NCBI RefSeq assembly: GCF_031180975.1
Contig: NZ_JAPSLI010000005.1
Coordinates: 186,001 to 250,000, forward strand
Source: Microbacterium sp.
Lineage (GTDB): Bacteria > Actinomycetota > Actinomycetes > Actinomycetales > Microbacteriaceae
DNA length: 64,000 bases
Reading direction: 5' to 3'
Below, piece after piece: positions 52,321 through 61,858 of this stretch. Numbering within the stretch: position 1 is the first letter of the stretch; each line of letters begins with the position of its first letter. The notes below the pieces were generated by a model. It ran no database searches. It was not told where the DNA came from and saw nothing but the letters and a program-made list of their open reading frames with translations. Position numbers and translations under genes: made by a program.

Positions 52321-52326
52321 AACTTA
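52321..52326 (-). promoter_or_regulatory. -10-like TAAGTT, leaderless start of the AraC gene
   Basis: On the minus strand TAAGTT is followed by GAGGCG and the GTG. Confidence 0.42.
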
Positions 52327-52351
52327 CAAAACGAACGAATTCTCCGCCGCA

Positions 52352-52379
52352 TGTCGAGAATCAGCGCACGCAGATCGTC
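52352..52379 (+). promoter_or_regulatory. ECF42-type promoter of the YCII-sigma operon
   Basis: TGTCGA (52352-52357), an 18-base spacer and CGTC (52376-52379). From memory, ECF42 sigma factors recognise TGTCGA at -35 and CG(A/T)C at -10, so this is a likely autoregulated promoter. The leader to the YCII start is about 44 bases. Confidence 0.65.
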
Positions 52380-52429
52380 ATAGTTGTAGAGGTCGGCATC
52401 CGATCGACCCTCGATGAGGAGAACCGCTC

Positions 52430-52789
52430 ATGACCAAGTACATGATGTTGATCTACGCGCCCACCGATCCGGCCCAGGCGGATGCCGCCGGCACCGACAT
52501 CGAGCGCTGGATCGCCTACGACGCGATGCTGAAGGCGGCCGGCGTGCACGTCTCCGACCATCGGCTGCACGGACCGGAGACGTCCACGACCGTACGCGTG
52601 CGCGGGGGAGACACCGTGATCTCCGACGGTCCGTTCGCCGATACGAAGGAGTACCTGGCGGGGTACTACGTCATCGATGCGGGTGATCTGGATGCCGCGA
52701 TCGCCCTCGCCGCACAGGTTCCTCTGAGCCACTACGGCTCGGTGGAGCTGCGCCCGATCATCCCGACCACCGGGGTCCCGGAGGAGTGA
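52430..52789 (+). CDS. YCII-related (DGPF) protein
   Basis: A 119-residue ferredoxin-like-fold protein with the DGPF motif: [21 protein letters not shown]. This family is the regular genomic partner of ECF42 sigma factors; the actual function of the protein is unsettled. AGGAG lies before the ATG. The sigma gene begins one base after its stop, so the two are coupled. Confidence 0.92.
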   Translation: MTKYMMLIYAPTDPAQADAAGTDIERWIAYDAMLKAAGVHVSDHRLHGPETSTTVRVRGGDTVISDGPFADTKEYLAGYYVIDAGDLDAAIALAAQVPLSHYGSVELRPIIPTTGVPEE

Positions 52790-52790
52790 C

Positions 52791-54038
52791 ATGACCGGCT
52801 TCGACGGCGGTTCAGCACGGGGTGGCGCCCCCGCCGTCGAAGCCGCCTTCCGGGCCCATCATCGCCGGATCGTCGACGGGCTCGCCGGCCATTTCCGAGA
52901 TCGGCAGCTCGCCGAGGACGTCGTGCAGGACGCGTTCGAGGCTGCGGCTCGAAGCTGGATCATCGACGGTGTGCCGGATCGCCCGGACGCGTGGCTCGTC
53001 GTCACCGCGCGCCGGAAGGCGCTCGATCGATTGCGGCGACGGGCTCTGGAGGGCGACCGATTCCGGATGCTGGCGGAGGCCGCCCGCGATGTCGAGTCGG
53101 CGTGGGGCCAGAGCGGCGGGTCGCCGATCGCGGACGTCCACCTCCGGCTCATCTTCACGTGCTGTCATCCGGCGCTGTCCGTGGAGAGCCGTGTGGCGCT
53201 GACACTGCGCATCGTGTGCGGAATGTCGACAGCCGAGGTGGCGTCAGCGCTGCTCAGCAGCGAGGCGACCATGGCGCAGCGGCTCGCTCGTGCGAAGCGC
53301 AAGATCCGTGACGCCAACATCCCGTACCGAGCACCGAACGATACCGAGATCGCGTCGCGTCTTCCCAGCGTGCTCGCGACGATCTATCTCATCTTCACGA
53401 GCGGGTATGGGCGTCGGAACGAGGGTCTCTGTGCCGAGGCGATCCAGCTGGGTCGCCTGCTCGCGGCACTCGTGCCAGGGGAGGCCGAGGCGCACGCGCT
53501 CCTCGCGTTGATGTGCTTCCATGCTGCACGCCTCGACGCGCGGGAGGCGGACGGGTGCCTGGTGCCGCCGGACCGGCAGGATCGCTCGAGATGGGACGGC
53601 GACCTGATGAACGCCGGTTGGGCGGCGCTGCGCCGGATGCGCCCCGGCGCCACTCCGGGCGCCTATCAGCTGCAAGCCCTCATCGCCGCGGCGCACGCAG
53701 ACGTCACCGGCCGCGGGGACACCGATTGGCCGGTCATCGCCGCGCTGTACGAGAAGCTCTACCGCGTGCACCCTTCTCCGGTCGTCCAGCTGAACCGGGC
53801 CGTGGCGGTAGGGATGGCGGGACGCGTCCAGGAGGCGCTGCATCTCATCACACCGCTGCTCGACGATCCCCGGCTCGTGCAGTATCAGCCACTGCACGCC
53901 GCTCATGCGGAGCTGCTCCGACGCGTCGGAAGAGGGGAAGCGACGGCCGCGTATCAGGCGGCCCTGTGCCTGACCACCGATGAACTCGAGCGGGCTGAAC
54001 TCACCCGGCGCATGCTCGACCGGCCGCCGCAGCTCTGA
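52791..54038 (+). CDS. ECF42-type RNA polymerase sigma factor with C-terminal extension
   Basis: A 415-residue extracytoplasmic-function sigma factor. Region 2 (about residues 15-85) reads [18 protein letters not shown] then [17 protein letters not shown], and region 4 (about 130-180) contains [30 protein letters not shown] long helical C-terminus with a TPR-like pattern follows ([23 protein letters not shown] onward). This architecture and the coupled YCII gene define the ECF42 group. No anti-sigma gene is present; the extension is thought to control activity in such factors. Confidence 0.92.
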   Translation: MTGFDGGSARGGAPAVEAAFRAHHRRIVDGLAGHFRDRQLAEDVVQDAFEAAARSWIIDGVPDRPDAWLVVTARRKALDRLRRRALEGDRFRMLAEAARDVESAWGQSGGSPIADVHLRLIFTCCHPALSVESRVALTLRIVCGMSTAEVASALLSSEATMAQRLARAKRKIRDANIPYRAPNDTEIASRLPSVLATIYLIFTSGYGRRNEGLCAEAIQLGRLLAALVPGEAEAHALLALMCFHAARLDAREADGCLVPPDRQDRSRWDGDLMNAGWAALRRMRPGATPGAYQLQALIAAAHADVTGRGDTDWPVIAALYEKLYRVHPSPVVQLNRAVAVGMAGRVQEALHLITPLLDDPRLVQYQPLHAAHAELLRRVGRGEATAAYQAALCLTTDELERAELTRRMLDRPPQL

Positions 54039-54069
54039 CGGGCCGTGCGATGCATCGGCGGGCTGCTGG

Positions 54070-54165
54070 TAGACTCTTTCAGTTGCCGTTCGATCGGCCG
54101 CGGATAAAGAGAGCCCACGCATCAGGCGTCGGGCGCCGCGCAATGAGGGAAAGGGGATCGAATCT
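54070..54165 (+). promoter_or_regulatory. rpsO promoter and structured 5' leader
   Basis: TAGACT (54070-54075) is a likely -10, giving a leader of about 85 bases. GCCCACGC (54113-54120) pairs with GCGT-C-GGGC (54126-54134) around ATCAG. S15 is known to bind its own leader in several phyla, so this hairpin is a candidate autoregulatory site. AAAGGGG precedes the ATG. Confidence 0.5.
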
Positions 54166-54435
54166 ATGGCACTGGAAGCAGACGTCAAGAAGGCGATCAT
54201 CGAAGAGTACGCGACGCACCCCGGTGACACCGGATCCCCCGAGGTGCAGGTCGCAATGCTGACGCAGCGCATCAAGGACCTCACCGAGCACCTCAAGGAG
54301 CACAAGCACGACCACCACTCGCGTCGTGGTCTGTTCCTGCTCGTCGGTCAGCGCCGTCGTCTGCTCGGCTACCTCCAGGACATCGACATCGAGCGCTACC
54401 GTTCGCTCATCGAGCGTCTCGGACTGCGTCGATAA
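54166..54435 (+). CDS. rpsO: Ribosomal protein S15
   Basis: The 89-residue small-subunit protein that binds the central domain of 16S rRNA. The family stretches are [38 protein letters not shown] and RRLLGYL. It usually follows ribF closely in actinobacteria but here is 22 kb downstream. The polynucleotide phosphorylase gene that often follows rpsO is not present; a terminator ends the unit after the gene. Confidence 0.97.
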   Translation: MALEADVKKAIIEEYATHPGDTGSPEVQVAMLTQRIKDLTEHLKEHKHDHHSRRGLFLLVGQRRRLLGYLQDIDIERYRSLIERLGLRR

Positions 54436-54487
54436 GACCGATAGGACAGCAGAGCGACCAGCGTTCAATCGCGCAAAACGTTCTTGA

Positions 54488-54517
54488 GAAGGCCGCCCAC
54501 CGGTGTGGGCGGCCTTC
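54488..54517. terminator. Bidirectional terminator between rpsO and the MFS gene
   Basis: A 13-bp perfect stem (GAAGGCCGCCCAC with its complement) closes a CGGT tetraloop. It also serves the convergent MFS gene. Confidence 0.85.
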
Positions 54518-54518
54518 G

Positions 54519-55742
54519 TCATTCCCGGGCGGAGGCCGAGCGCGTGCCCACCGGTGACAGCAGGTCCACCGCCGGCCGGCGGATCACCAGGGCGACGACC
54601 ACGCTGAGGGCCGCAGCGACCCCGATCATCAGCACCAGGCCCGCCGTCCAGCCGCCGGTGACGTCGTGCAGTACGCCGACGAGCAGGCTGCCCGCCCCGG
54701 CGAACGCGTAGCCGACACCCTGCGCGAAGGCGGACAGGATGCCGGCCGACGCCTCGTTCGCCGCCTGCCGCACGATCATGGCGAGCGACAGGCCGAACGC
54801 GGCGCTCTGCACCACGCCCAGCACGGTGGTGATGGCGAAGTACGACCCGTCGCCCGACGCGAGCCAGGCGAAGGCGATCACCATCACGGCTCCGAGTCCG
54901 GGGCCGAACCAGGCCAGGATCCGAGGGCGCTGGGCGAGGATGGGCGCCAGCAGGGTGGGGATGAGTCCGACGATGCTGAACCAGGCCAGCAGCCACCCCG
55001 CGGTGACCGGATCCACCCCCCGATCGCCGAGGATCTGCGGCAGCCAGGCGGTGACGGCGAAGAACACCATCGCCTGCAAGCCGAACACCGCCGTGGTCAG
55101 CGCCACGGTCGGCAGCGCGTCGCGGGTCACCCGCATGCGCCGGTCGCCGCCAGGGCGCGGTCCCGGATGCCGGGCGATCGCGAACACAGCGAGCAGGGCG
55201 ATCACAGCGGGCACTGCCCACATTCCCAGGGCGAGCGGCGGGTTGACGGCATCCGACACCGGCACGGTCAGCCCCGCGCCAAGCGCAGCTCCGGCGCTGA
55301 ACGACATGCTGCTCAGCCCGATCCACAGGCCGCCGGCCGACAGCGACTTCAGGTACTGGGGGAGGAGCGTCCCCGCCGCCATGATGGCCGCGCCGACCAG
55401 GAAGGTGCCGATCAGCATCCCGCCCGGCGCCAGCACGCGCATCACCAGCGCCGCCGCCAGAGCGACCATCGTCCAGGCCAGCGTGCGGGTGACACCGAGC
55501 CTGCGGGCCACCAGCGGCGGGACGGGCGCGGTCAGACCGAACGCGATCACCGGCAGCGTCGGGAGCAGGCTCGCCTCGACGGCGGTGAGGTCGAACCACG
55601 CGGCGGCCTGGTCGAGCAGCGCGGCGGCGGACGTGATCGCCGGCCGAAGGTTCAATCCGATGAGCAGAGCGGTGCCGAGTCCGATCGCCCGGCGGGAAGC
55701 CTGGACGCGCCGTGGCTCAGACGCCGACGACACGGAGGCCAT
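54519..55742 (-). CDS. MFS transporter, CynX/NimT-like
   Basis: A twelve-helix major facilitator protein. The region after the first helix (LIGLNLRPAITSAAALLDQ) resembles CynX/NimT (2-nitroimidazole/cyanate) transporters. It is the last gene of the dpp-amidohydrolase operon, so it may export a product such as the deaminated compound, or import one. Several starts are possible: ATG at 55742 (407 aa), GTG at 55733, or GTG at 55787 (422 aa). All overlap the amidohydrolase 3' end; 55742 is my choice. Confidence 0.85.
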   Translation of the reverse strand: MASVSSASEPRRVQASRRAIGLGTALLIGLNLRPAITSAAALLDQAAAWFDLTAVEASLLPTLPVIAFGLTAPVPPLVARRLGVTRTLAWTMVALAAALVMRVLAPGGMLIGTFLVGAAIMAAGTLLPQYLKSLSAGGLWIGLSSMSFSAGAALGAGLTVPVSDAVNPPLALGMWAVPAVIALLAVFAIARHPGPRPGGDRRMRVTRDALPTVALTTAVFGLQAMVFFAVTAWLPQILGDRGVDPVTAGWLLAWFSIVGLIPTLLAPILAQRPRILAWFGPGLGAVMVIAFAWLASGDGSYFAITTVLGVVQSAAFGLSLAMIVRQAANEASAGILSAFAQGVGYAFAGAGSLLVGVLHDVTGGWTAGLVLMIGVAAALSVVVALVIRRPAVDLLSPVGTRSASARE

Positions 55743-56928
55743 CTGCGACGACTCGTCCGTCGTGGATGACGGTGCGATCGGATCCACGGTCCATCACTGC
55801 GCTCGTGGGGGTCTCGCCGTCCACGAGCAGCAGATCGGCGCGGTCCCCGACCGAGACGCCGGGATGATCGCCGAGCCCGGCAGGGCGGGCGACGTCGTGC
55901 GACATGATGCTCGCACCGCCCATGGTCGCCACCGCCAGCGCCAGCTCGATGTGGTCGTCGCGGCGGAATCCGTTCGTGAACGACAGCTGCCAGGTGCGGT
56001 CGAGCATGTCGCAGTTGCCGTAGGGGCTCCAGTAGTCGCGCTGCCCGTCCTCACCGAGCCCCACCCGCACACCGGCCTCCAGCAGCTGCACGAGCGACAG
56101 CTGGTGCGGTGCCGGTGGCGCGACGGTCGCCATGGCGATGTCGAGCTCGGCGAACTCCTCGATCAGTCGACGGCTGGTCGCCTCGTTCACAGCGCCGAGG
56201 TCGTACGCGTGCGACATCGTGACCTTGCCCTGCATCCCCAGTGCCCTGGTGCGCTCGATGACGAGCTCGGTGGAGAACACGCCGAGCGCACCCGGCTCGT
56301 GCAGATGGATGTCGATCTCGACCTGGTACTTCTCGGCGAGCCCGAACACGATGTCGAGATGGCGAGCGGGGTCGCGGTCGAGCTGTGACGGGTCGATGCC
56401 GCCCATCACGTCGGCACCCTGCTTGAGCGACTCCTCGAGCCACTCGACCGTGCCCTCCTCGCGCAGGATGCCGGCCTGCGGGAAGGTCATCACCTGCACG
56501 TCGGCGTGACCGGCGAACTTCTCCTTCGCGGCCATCACCGCGTCGAACTTCTCCAGCTTGCAGTCCACGTCGACCTGCGCGTAGGAGCGCACCCGCGTGG
56601 TGCCGTTCGCGATCATGCGCTCGAGGGTGCCGGCCACGCGGGTCGGCAGATCGATCTCGGCGTCGCGCCAGTTCCGGCGGTCGTTCATCATCATCGCCCA
56701 CACTCCCGGCGCCCCCGTGTGGGGCCGGAACGGCAGACCGATCCGCGTCGAGTCGAGGTGCACGTGCACATCGCTGAACGAGGGGAGCAGCAGACGCCCG
56801 CGGCCGTCGACGTCGTCCGCGCCGGCGGCGGCGGATGCGTCGTGCGGACGGACCTCGGCGATGCGGCCGTCCTCGACGACGACATCGGACGCACCGGCAC
56901 CCCAGGGACGGACGTTACGAATCAGCAT
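55717..56928 (-). CDS. Amidohydrolase, cytosine deaminase-like
   Basis: A 403-residue metal-dependent hydrolase of the cytosine/isoguanine deaminase branch. Metal ligands are HVHLDST (HxH, strand 1), HLHEPGALG (His, strand 5), MSHAYDLG (His, strand 6) and [16 protein letters not shown] (Asp, strand 8). Substrate could be a pyrimidine, triazine or related cyclic amidine. GGAAG precedes the ATG. The start overlaps the end of the upstream ATPase gene by 14 bases and the 3' end overlaps the MFS gene, so these genes are tightly coupled. Confidence 0.88.
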   Translation of the reverse strand: MLIRNVRPWGAGASDVVVEDGRIAEVRPHDASAAAGADDVDGRGRLLLPSFSDVHVHLDSTRIGLPFRPHTGAPGVWAMMMNDRRNWRDAEIDLPTRVAGTLERMIANGTTRVRSYAQVDVDCKLEKFDAVMAAKEKFAGHADVQVMTFPQAGILREEGTVEWLEESLKQGADVMGGIDPSQLDRDPARHLDIVFGLAEKYQVEIDIHLHEPGALGVFSTELVIERTRALGMQGKVTMSHAYDLGAVNEATSRRLIEEFAELDIAMATVAPPAPHQLSLVQLLEAGVRVGLGEDGQRDYWSPYGNCDMLDRTWQLSFTNGFRRDDHIELALAVATMGGASIMSHDVARPAGLGDHPGVSVGDRADLLLVDGETPTSAVMDRGSDRTVIHDGRVVADGLRVVGV

Positions 56929-58018
56929 GGATCTTCCTCTCGGTGGCGGTGGCGGTGGCGGTGGCGGCGGTGGCGATCGCGGGGGCGCTGCCTGCGGTCG
57001 CGGGGACGGCTGCGGTCGGGGCGGCACGGCCCGCCGCGAACGCGGCCGCCTCGGGGAGATGATGGCACGCCGCGTCGCCGCGCGGGATCTCTTCGATGCA
57101 CCGGGTCTTCTTCTCGTCGTCCAGCAGCGCGAACACGGGGCAGCGGGTCCGGAACACGCAGCCGCTGGGCGGGTTGGACGGGTGGGGCAGGTCGCCGCTC
57201 AGTCGGATGCGACGGCTGCGGTCGGCCGTGGGGTCCGGTGCGGGCACCGAGGACAGCAGCGACTGGGTGTACGGATGCCGGGGTTCGCCGAACACGTCCG
57301 AGCTCGGTCCGTGCTCCATGATGCGCCCCAGGTACATCACGGCGACGTCGTGGGCGAAGTGCTTCACGACGGACAGGTCGTGGGCGATGAACACGTACGA
57401 GATGCCGGTGTCGGCCTGGATGTCCTGCAGCAGGTTGATGACCTGCGCTTGCACCGAGACGTCCAGCGCCGAGACCGGCTCGTCGCAGATCACGATGTCC
57501 GGTTCCAGCGCCAGCGCACGGGCGATGCCGACGCGCTGCTTCTGCCCGCCGGAGAACTCGTGCGGGAACCGGTTGTAGTGCTCCGGCCGCAGCCCGACCC
57601 GGTCCATCAGAGACTGGACCCGGTGCTTCATGCCCTCCTTCGGGGAGATCCCCTGGGCGCGCAGCGGAGCGGCGATGGCCGCCCCCACTGTCTGGCGCGG
57701 ATTCAGCGACGAGGCCGGGTTCTGGAACACCATCTGCACGCGTCGACGGAATTCCTGCAGTTCCCGGTTGCGCAGCCCCGCGACATCCCTGCCGTCGAGC
57801 AGGATGCGTCCGGAGGTGGGGGTGAGCAGCCGCATCAGCAGCCGGCCGGTGGTGGACTTCCCGCAGCCGGACTCGCCGACGAGACCGAGCGTCCGGCCGC
57901 GCTCGAGGGTGAACGAGACGCCGTCGACCGCCTTCACGTGCGACGTGCCGCGCAGGAAGCCCTTGCTGACGGCGAAGTGCTTGGCCAGGTCTTCGACCTG
58001 CAGCAGCGGAGTGCTCAT
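56915..58018 (-). CDS. dppF: ABC transporter ATP-binding protein, DppF/OppF-like
   Basis: Second ATPase of a peptide/nickel-type importer. It has Walker [10 protein letters not shown], signature [15 protein letters not shown], Walker [13 protein letters not shown], and the C-terminal oligopeptide domain with a probable Fe-S or zinc cysteine cluster ([10 protein letters not shown], then C and C). The last 40 residues form an Ala/Thr-rich tail encoded by a GGTGGC hexanucleotide repeat, unusual for the family. ATG at 58018 lies in an ATGA overlap with the dppD stop and gives 367 residues. Confidence 0.92.
   Translation of the reverse strand: MSTPLLQVEDLAKHFAVSKGFLRGTSHVKAVDGVSFTLERGRTLGLVGESGCGKSTTGRLLMRLLTPTSGRILLDGRDVAGLRNRELQEFRRRVQMVFQNPASSLNPRQTVGAAIAAPLRAQGISPKEGMKHRVQSLMDRVGLRPEHYNRFPHEFSGGQKQRVGIARALALEPDIVICDEPVSALDVSVQAQVINLLQDIQADTGISYVFIAHDLSVVKHFAHDVAVMYLGRIMEHGPSSDVFGEPRHPYTQSLLSSVPAPDPTADRSRRIRLSGDLPHPSNPPSGCVFRTRCPVFALLDDEKKTRCIEEIPRGDAACHHLPEAAAFAAGRAAPTAAVPATAGSAPAIATAATATATATERKIHADS
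56942..56975. repeat. Hexanucleotide repeat in the dppF tail
   Basis: GGTGGC units repeat about five times, coding alternating Ala and Thr near the end of the DppF-like protein. A whole-unit length change would keep the frame. Confidence 0.75.
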
Positions 58019-59025
58019 GACACGACCTCCAGGGAAGCGGCGGCCACGGTCTGCGGTGACAGATGGCACCGTGAGCGGTGCGTGCCCGCACCGGTGAGTT
58101 CGGGGCGCTCCGTGAAGCAGCGGTCGTCCGGCACCAGGTGCCGCACAGGACAGCGGTCGGCGAACAGGCATCCGGTCGGCAGGTTCAGCAGAGACGGCGG
58201 GAAGCCGGGGATCGGGGTCAACCGTCCGCTCTCGTCCGCCATCGACGGCATCGACGCGAGCAGTCCCTTGGTGTACGGATGCGCGGTGTCGAAGAAGGCG
58301 TCGTGCACGGCGGCCTCCTCGACGCACTGGCCGCCGTACATCACCACGACGCGCTGGCACACCTCGGCGACCACGCCCAGATCGTGCGTGACGAACACCA
58401 CGGCGGAGCCGGTCTCGGCCTGCAACGACGCGATGAGATCCAGGATCTGCGCCTGCACCGTCACGTCCAGCGCCGTGGTCGGCTCGTCGGCGATGAGCAG
58501 CTCCGGCTCGCAGATCAGCGCCATCGCGATCATCGCGCGCTGGCGCATGCCGCCGGAGAACTCGTGCGGGTAGGCGTCGTAGCGCGACACGGGGTCGGGG
58601 ATGCCGACGCGCTGCAGCATGTCGATCGCCTGCGCCTTCGCCGCCTTGGCGCTGACGGCGTTGTGCACGCGGTACGCCTCGGCGATCTGGCGTCCCACCG
58701 TGTAGAACGGGTGCATGGCCGAGAGCGGGTCCTGGAAGATCATTCCGATCCGCTTCCCCCGGTACGGGCGCATCTGGTTCTCGCTGAGCGGCACCAGGTC
58801 GACGCCGTCGAAGAGGATCTGGCCCGAGACCCGAGCGCTGGTTCCCTTGAGCAGGCCCATCAGCGTCTGGCTGGTGACGGTCTTGCCGGAGCCGGACTCG
58901 CCGACGATGCCGACGGTCTCGCCGCGCTGCAGCGTCAGATCCATGCCGTTGACGGCGTGGACCAGGCCGTCGTCAGTGGGGAAGGCGACCCGCAGGTCGC
59001 GGATGTCGAGGAACGGGGTGCCCAT
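58015..59025 (-). CDS. dppD: ABC transporter ATP-binding protein, DppD/OppD-like
   Basis: First ATPase of the importer. The 336 residues include Walker [10 protein letters not shown], signature [15 protein letters not shown], Walker [13 protein letters not shown], switch [11 protein letters not shown], and the C-terminal cysteine motif ([12 protein letters not shown]). ATG at 59025 forms a TGATG overlap with the dppB stop, and a long upstream extension in the same frame is rejected. It would work with DppF as a heterodimer. Confidence 0.92.
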   Translation of the reverse strand: MGTPFLDIRDLRVAFPTDDGLVHAVNGMDLTLQRGETVGIVGESGSGKTVTSQTLMGLLKGTSARVSGQILFDGVDLVPLSENQMRPYRGKRIGMIFQDPLSAMHPFYTVGRQIAEAYRVHNAVSAKAAKAQAIDMLQRVGIPDPVSRYDAYPHEFSGGMRQRAMIAMALICEPELLIADEPTTALDVTVQAQILDLIASLQAETGSAVVFVTHDLGVVAEVCQRVVVMYGGQCVEEAAVHDAFFDTAHPYTKGLLASMPSMADESGRLTPIPGFPPSLLNLPTGCLFADRCPVRHLVPDDRCFTERPELTGAGTHRSRCHLSPQTVAAASLEVVS

Positions 59026-60026
59026 CAGCGGACCCTCACTCTCGGATCGATGCTTGCGTACACGACGTCGACGATGACGTTCGCGGTGATGATGAAGAAG
59101 GCGGCCAGCATCGTGATCGCCATGGTGACCGGCAGGTCCCCCGAAGTCGCCGCGCGCACGGCGGTGAAGCCCAGGCCCGGGACCGAGAAGATCTGCTCGG
59201 TGAGCACCGCGCCGCCGAGGAGCGCGCCGATGTCGAGGCCGAGCATCGTGATGATCGGGGTGATCCCGGCGCGCACGCCATGCCGGAAGGTGATCTCGCG
59301 TCGACCGAGCCCCTTCGCGCGCGCCGTGCGCATGAAGTCCTCTCCGAACGTCTCGATCATGTTGTTGCGGGTGATGCGGATGTACTGCGCGCTGAACAGG
59401 ATCGCCAGCGCGATCCACGGCAGCAAGTAGTTCATCGTCCAGGCGCCTGGTCCGGCGGGACCGAACGGGGTGGCGATCTGGTTGCTTGTGAACGGCAGCC
59501 AGTGCAGTGTGCTGACGAAGACGAGCAGCAGGATGAGGCCGGTGACCGGCACCGGGAGGGAGACGCCGACGGAGGCGGCACCGACGATCAGCTTGTCGGT
59601 CGTGCGGCCCTTGCGCAGCGCGGCGAGCAGGCCCAGCCCGACTCCGGCGACCGTCCACAGCACCACGGCGCCGACGGAGATGGAGATCGTGTAGGGGAGT
59701 GCGCGAGCGATCACGTCGGCGACGTTCTCGTTGGTCTGGAAGGACTTGCCCAGGCACGGCCAGGAGCACAGCTGCTCCGAGCCGGGGGCGCCGATCATGC
59801 GGTCGGCGAAGAACCCGGACAGGTACGCGATGTACTGCTCGAAGAACGGCTTGTCCATGCCGAGCGCGACGCGCGCCTCGGCGATGCGCTCCGGGGTGCA
59901 TTCCTGACCGCACGCCGCGGCGGCGGGGTCTGCGGGGCCGACCTGGAAGAGCGCGAACGTGACGAAGCTCACGACCAGGAGCAGGACGATCAGCGCGACC
60001 GCCCGTCGTACGAGGAATCTGAACAT
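59025..60026 (-). CDS. dppB: ABC transporter permease, DppB/OppB-like
   Basis: A 333-residue membrane permease of the peptide/nickel family. It begins FRFLVRRAVALIVLLLVVSFV, with the extracytoplasmic insertion after the first helix that contains four cysteines (CGQEC, then CSWPC), which could form disulfides. The coupling loop is FMRTARAKGLGRREI. It lies downstream of the binding-protein gene, separated by a strong hairpin. Confidence 0.92.
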   Translation of the reverse strand: MFRFLVRRAVALIVLLLVVSFVTFALFQVGPADPAAAACGQECTPERIAEARVALGMDKPFFEQYIAYLSGFFADRMIGAPGSEQLCSWPCLGKSFQTNENVADVIARALPYTISISVGAVVLWTVAGVGLGLLAALRKGRTTDKLIVGAASVGVSLPVPVTGLILLLVFVSTLHWLPFTSNQIATPFGPAGPGAWTMNYLLPWIALAILFSAQYIRITRNNMIETFGEDFMRTARAKGLGRREITFRHGVRAGITPIITMLGLDIGALLGGAVLTEQIFSVPGLGFTAVRAATSGDLPVTMAITMLAAFFIITANVIVDVVYASIDPRVRVR

Positions 60027-60037
60027 TGCTGTCCCGT

Positions 60038-60067
60038 GCGGGGGCCGGCCGGTCGGCCGGCCCCCGC
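60038..60067 (-). other. Strong stem-loop between dppA and dppB
   Basis: A 14-bp GC stem (GCGGGGGCCGGCCG and its complement) with a two-base apex separates the binding-protein gene from the permease gene. It is likely a processing or attenuating hairpin that raises binding-protein yield. Confidence 0.7.
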
Positions 60068-60091
60068 CCTTTCAGATGCTGGCTCGGGTCG

Positions 60092-61813
60092 TCACTTCGC
60101 GACGCCGATGATGGACAGATCGATGCTTCCGAAGAAGTAGCCCACTTGGGCGTTGCGGATCTTCGATCCGACGACGCTGTTGGTGAACGTGCGGATCAGC
60201 GGCACGATCGGGTACTGCTCGGTGGCCTTGTTGTACAGCTCGGTCCACTTGGTGTTGAGCTCCTCCGAGGTGCCGTTGGTGTCGCGCAGCTGGTACATCG
60301 CCGCGGAGATCTCCTCGTCGTGGAACCGCGGGATGTTGCTGAAGCCGTACGTGGTGCCGTCCAGGCTCGGGCCGAGGTTCGGGTCCACCGTGGTGCGGGT
60401 GGATCCGGACGCGGCGCCACCGCACCAGCCGGAGCGGGCGATGTCCGGCATCTGGTCGCCGGCGAGGGTCGTGTAGTAGTTCGGCGCCGGGATGGCGACC
60501 ATCTGCAGATCGATGCCGAGCTCCTTGAAGTTTTGCTGCAGCACCGTGCCGAGGTTCTTGTAGCGCTCGGCGGAGTTGGCGTAGCCGTAGGTGAGGGTCG
60601 CGGGGACCTCCTTGCCCTCGAGCAGCTTCTTCGCCTCCTCGAGCTTCGGCTTGCCCTTCGGATCCAGGTCGATCGTCGGCTCGATCCAGCCGACCTGCTG
60701 GTCGTTCAGGTACGAGTTGGTCAGCTTGCCGAACCGCTGGCCGCCGTACTGCACCTGGATGGAGGAGCGGTCGATGGCCAGGGCAAGGGCGTGACGGACG
60801 TCGGGGTCGGTGATGGTCTCGGTGTTGAAGTTCAGCACGTCGGTGCAGCCCAGCAGGCCCGAAGCCGTGCGCGAGGCGATCGCCGCGTCGGCGAGCCGTG
60901 ACGCGTCGGACGCCTGCAGGGCGCCGTTGGCGTCGAGCGTGATCGCGGTCGGGTCGGCGTCCGACAGCAGCTGCTGGCTGATGGTCGCCTGCGCGGTCGA
61001 CAGCGAGAACGTGAACGTGTCGGGCAACGCGGTGCGGTTCTCGTCAGTGGCCGGGTCCCAGTGCGGGTTGCGGACGAGCTTGAGCTCGCGGCCGCGCTCG
61101 TACGACTCGATCATGTACGGGCCGGACGAGATCGGGTGGTTCGTGTAGTCCAGCTTGGTGTCCTTCGCCCGCGGGACCGGGGCGCTGTTGGACCGCGATG
61201 CGAGGGCGGGGAAGTCCGGGTACGGCTGCTTGAGGTGGAAGACGATCGTCTTCTCGTCCGGTGCCTCCACGGCGGCGAGGTCGCCGTCGGTGTACGGGCC
61301 CTTGTAGGTGTCGGCGTCCAGGACCGCGTTCAGCTCCTGCGGGGCCTGGGTGTATACATCGCGGGCGAAGGTGCGCTCGATGCCGTACTTGATGTCAGCC
61401 GCGACGATGGGCGTGCCGTCCTCGTACTTGAGTCCGTCCTTCAGCGTGTACGTCCAGGTCAGGCCGTCCTCGGACACCTTGCCGGTGTCGGTGGCCAGGT
61501 CAGGGACGATCTCGGGCGGCTGACCGGCGGTCTCCTTCGCCATCGTCAGGGTGCGGTAGTACAGCTGGCCGACGTTGGCGGTCTGCACGTAGTTGCTGTT
61601 GCCGGGGTCGAGCGTCTGGAAGTCGCTCGACATGAGCACGTTGACGTTCCCGCCCTTCTCGGTGAATCCGGGCTGGACCACCTTCGCGGCGTACGGGTCG
61701 TTCTGACCGCCCTGGCCGGTGCCGGGCGGGTTCTGCGCGCCGGTGCTGCACCCGGTGACGACCAGGACGCACGCCAGTGCGGCGGCGGCGAGCAGATGAC
61801 TGCGGTGTCTCAT
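60092..61813 (-). CDS. dppA: ABC transporter substrate-binding lipoprotein, DppA/OppA-like
   Basis: A 573-residue family 5 extracellular binding protein. The signal peptide ends in a lipobox VTGC (about residue 22). The domain shows DLATDTGKVSEDGLTWTYTLKDGLKYEDGTPI and VRHALALAIDRS, hallmarks of the family. The ligand is not necessarily a peptide; the flanking deaminase-type enzymes suggest a small nitrogen heterocycle or amide. No close RBS problem is visible at the ATG. Confidence 0.92.
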   Translation of the reverse strand: MRHRSHLLAAAALACVLVVTGCSTGAQNPPGTGQGGQNDPYAAKVVQPGFTEKGGNVNVLMSSDFQTLDPGNSNYVQTANVGQLYYRTLTMAKETAGQPPEIVPDLATDTGKVSEDGLTWTYTLKDGLKYEDGTPIVAADIKYGIERTFARDVYTQAPQELNAVLDADTYKGPYTDGDLAAVEAPDEKTIVFHLKQPYPDFPALASRSNSAPVPRAKDTKLDYTNHPISSGPYMIESYERGRELKLVRNPHWDPATDENRTALPDTFTFSLSTAQATISQQLLSDADPTAITLDANGALQASDASRLADAAIASRTASGLLGCTDVLNFNTETITDPDVRHALALAIDRSSIQVQYGGQRFGKLTNSYLNDQQVGWIEPTIDLDPKGKPKLEEAKKLLEGKEVPATLTYGYANSAERYKNLGTVLQQNFKELGIDLQMVAIPAPNYYTTLAGDQMPDIARSGWCGGAASGSTRTTVDPNLGPSLDGTTYGFSNIPRFHDEEISAAMYQLRDTNGTSEELNTKWTELYNKATEQYPIVPLIRTFTNSVVGSKIRNAQVGYFFGSIDLSIIGVAK

Positions 61814-61858
61814 GACTCGGTTTCTCTTTCGGTGAGGGATGGGGGATGGGAGGAAGGG

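Noticed and set aside
59026..59913. dppD fused to upstream sequence
   Set aside because: The extra part is an out-of-frame shadow of dppB; ATG 59025 has the standard family start.
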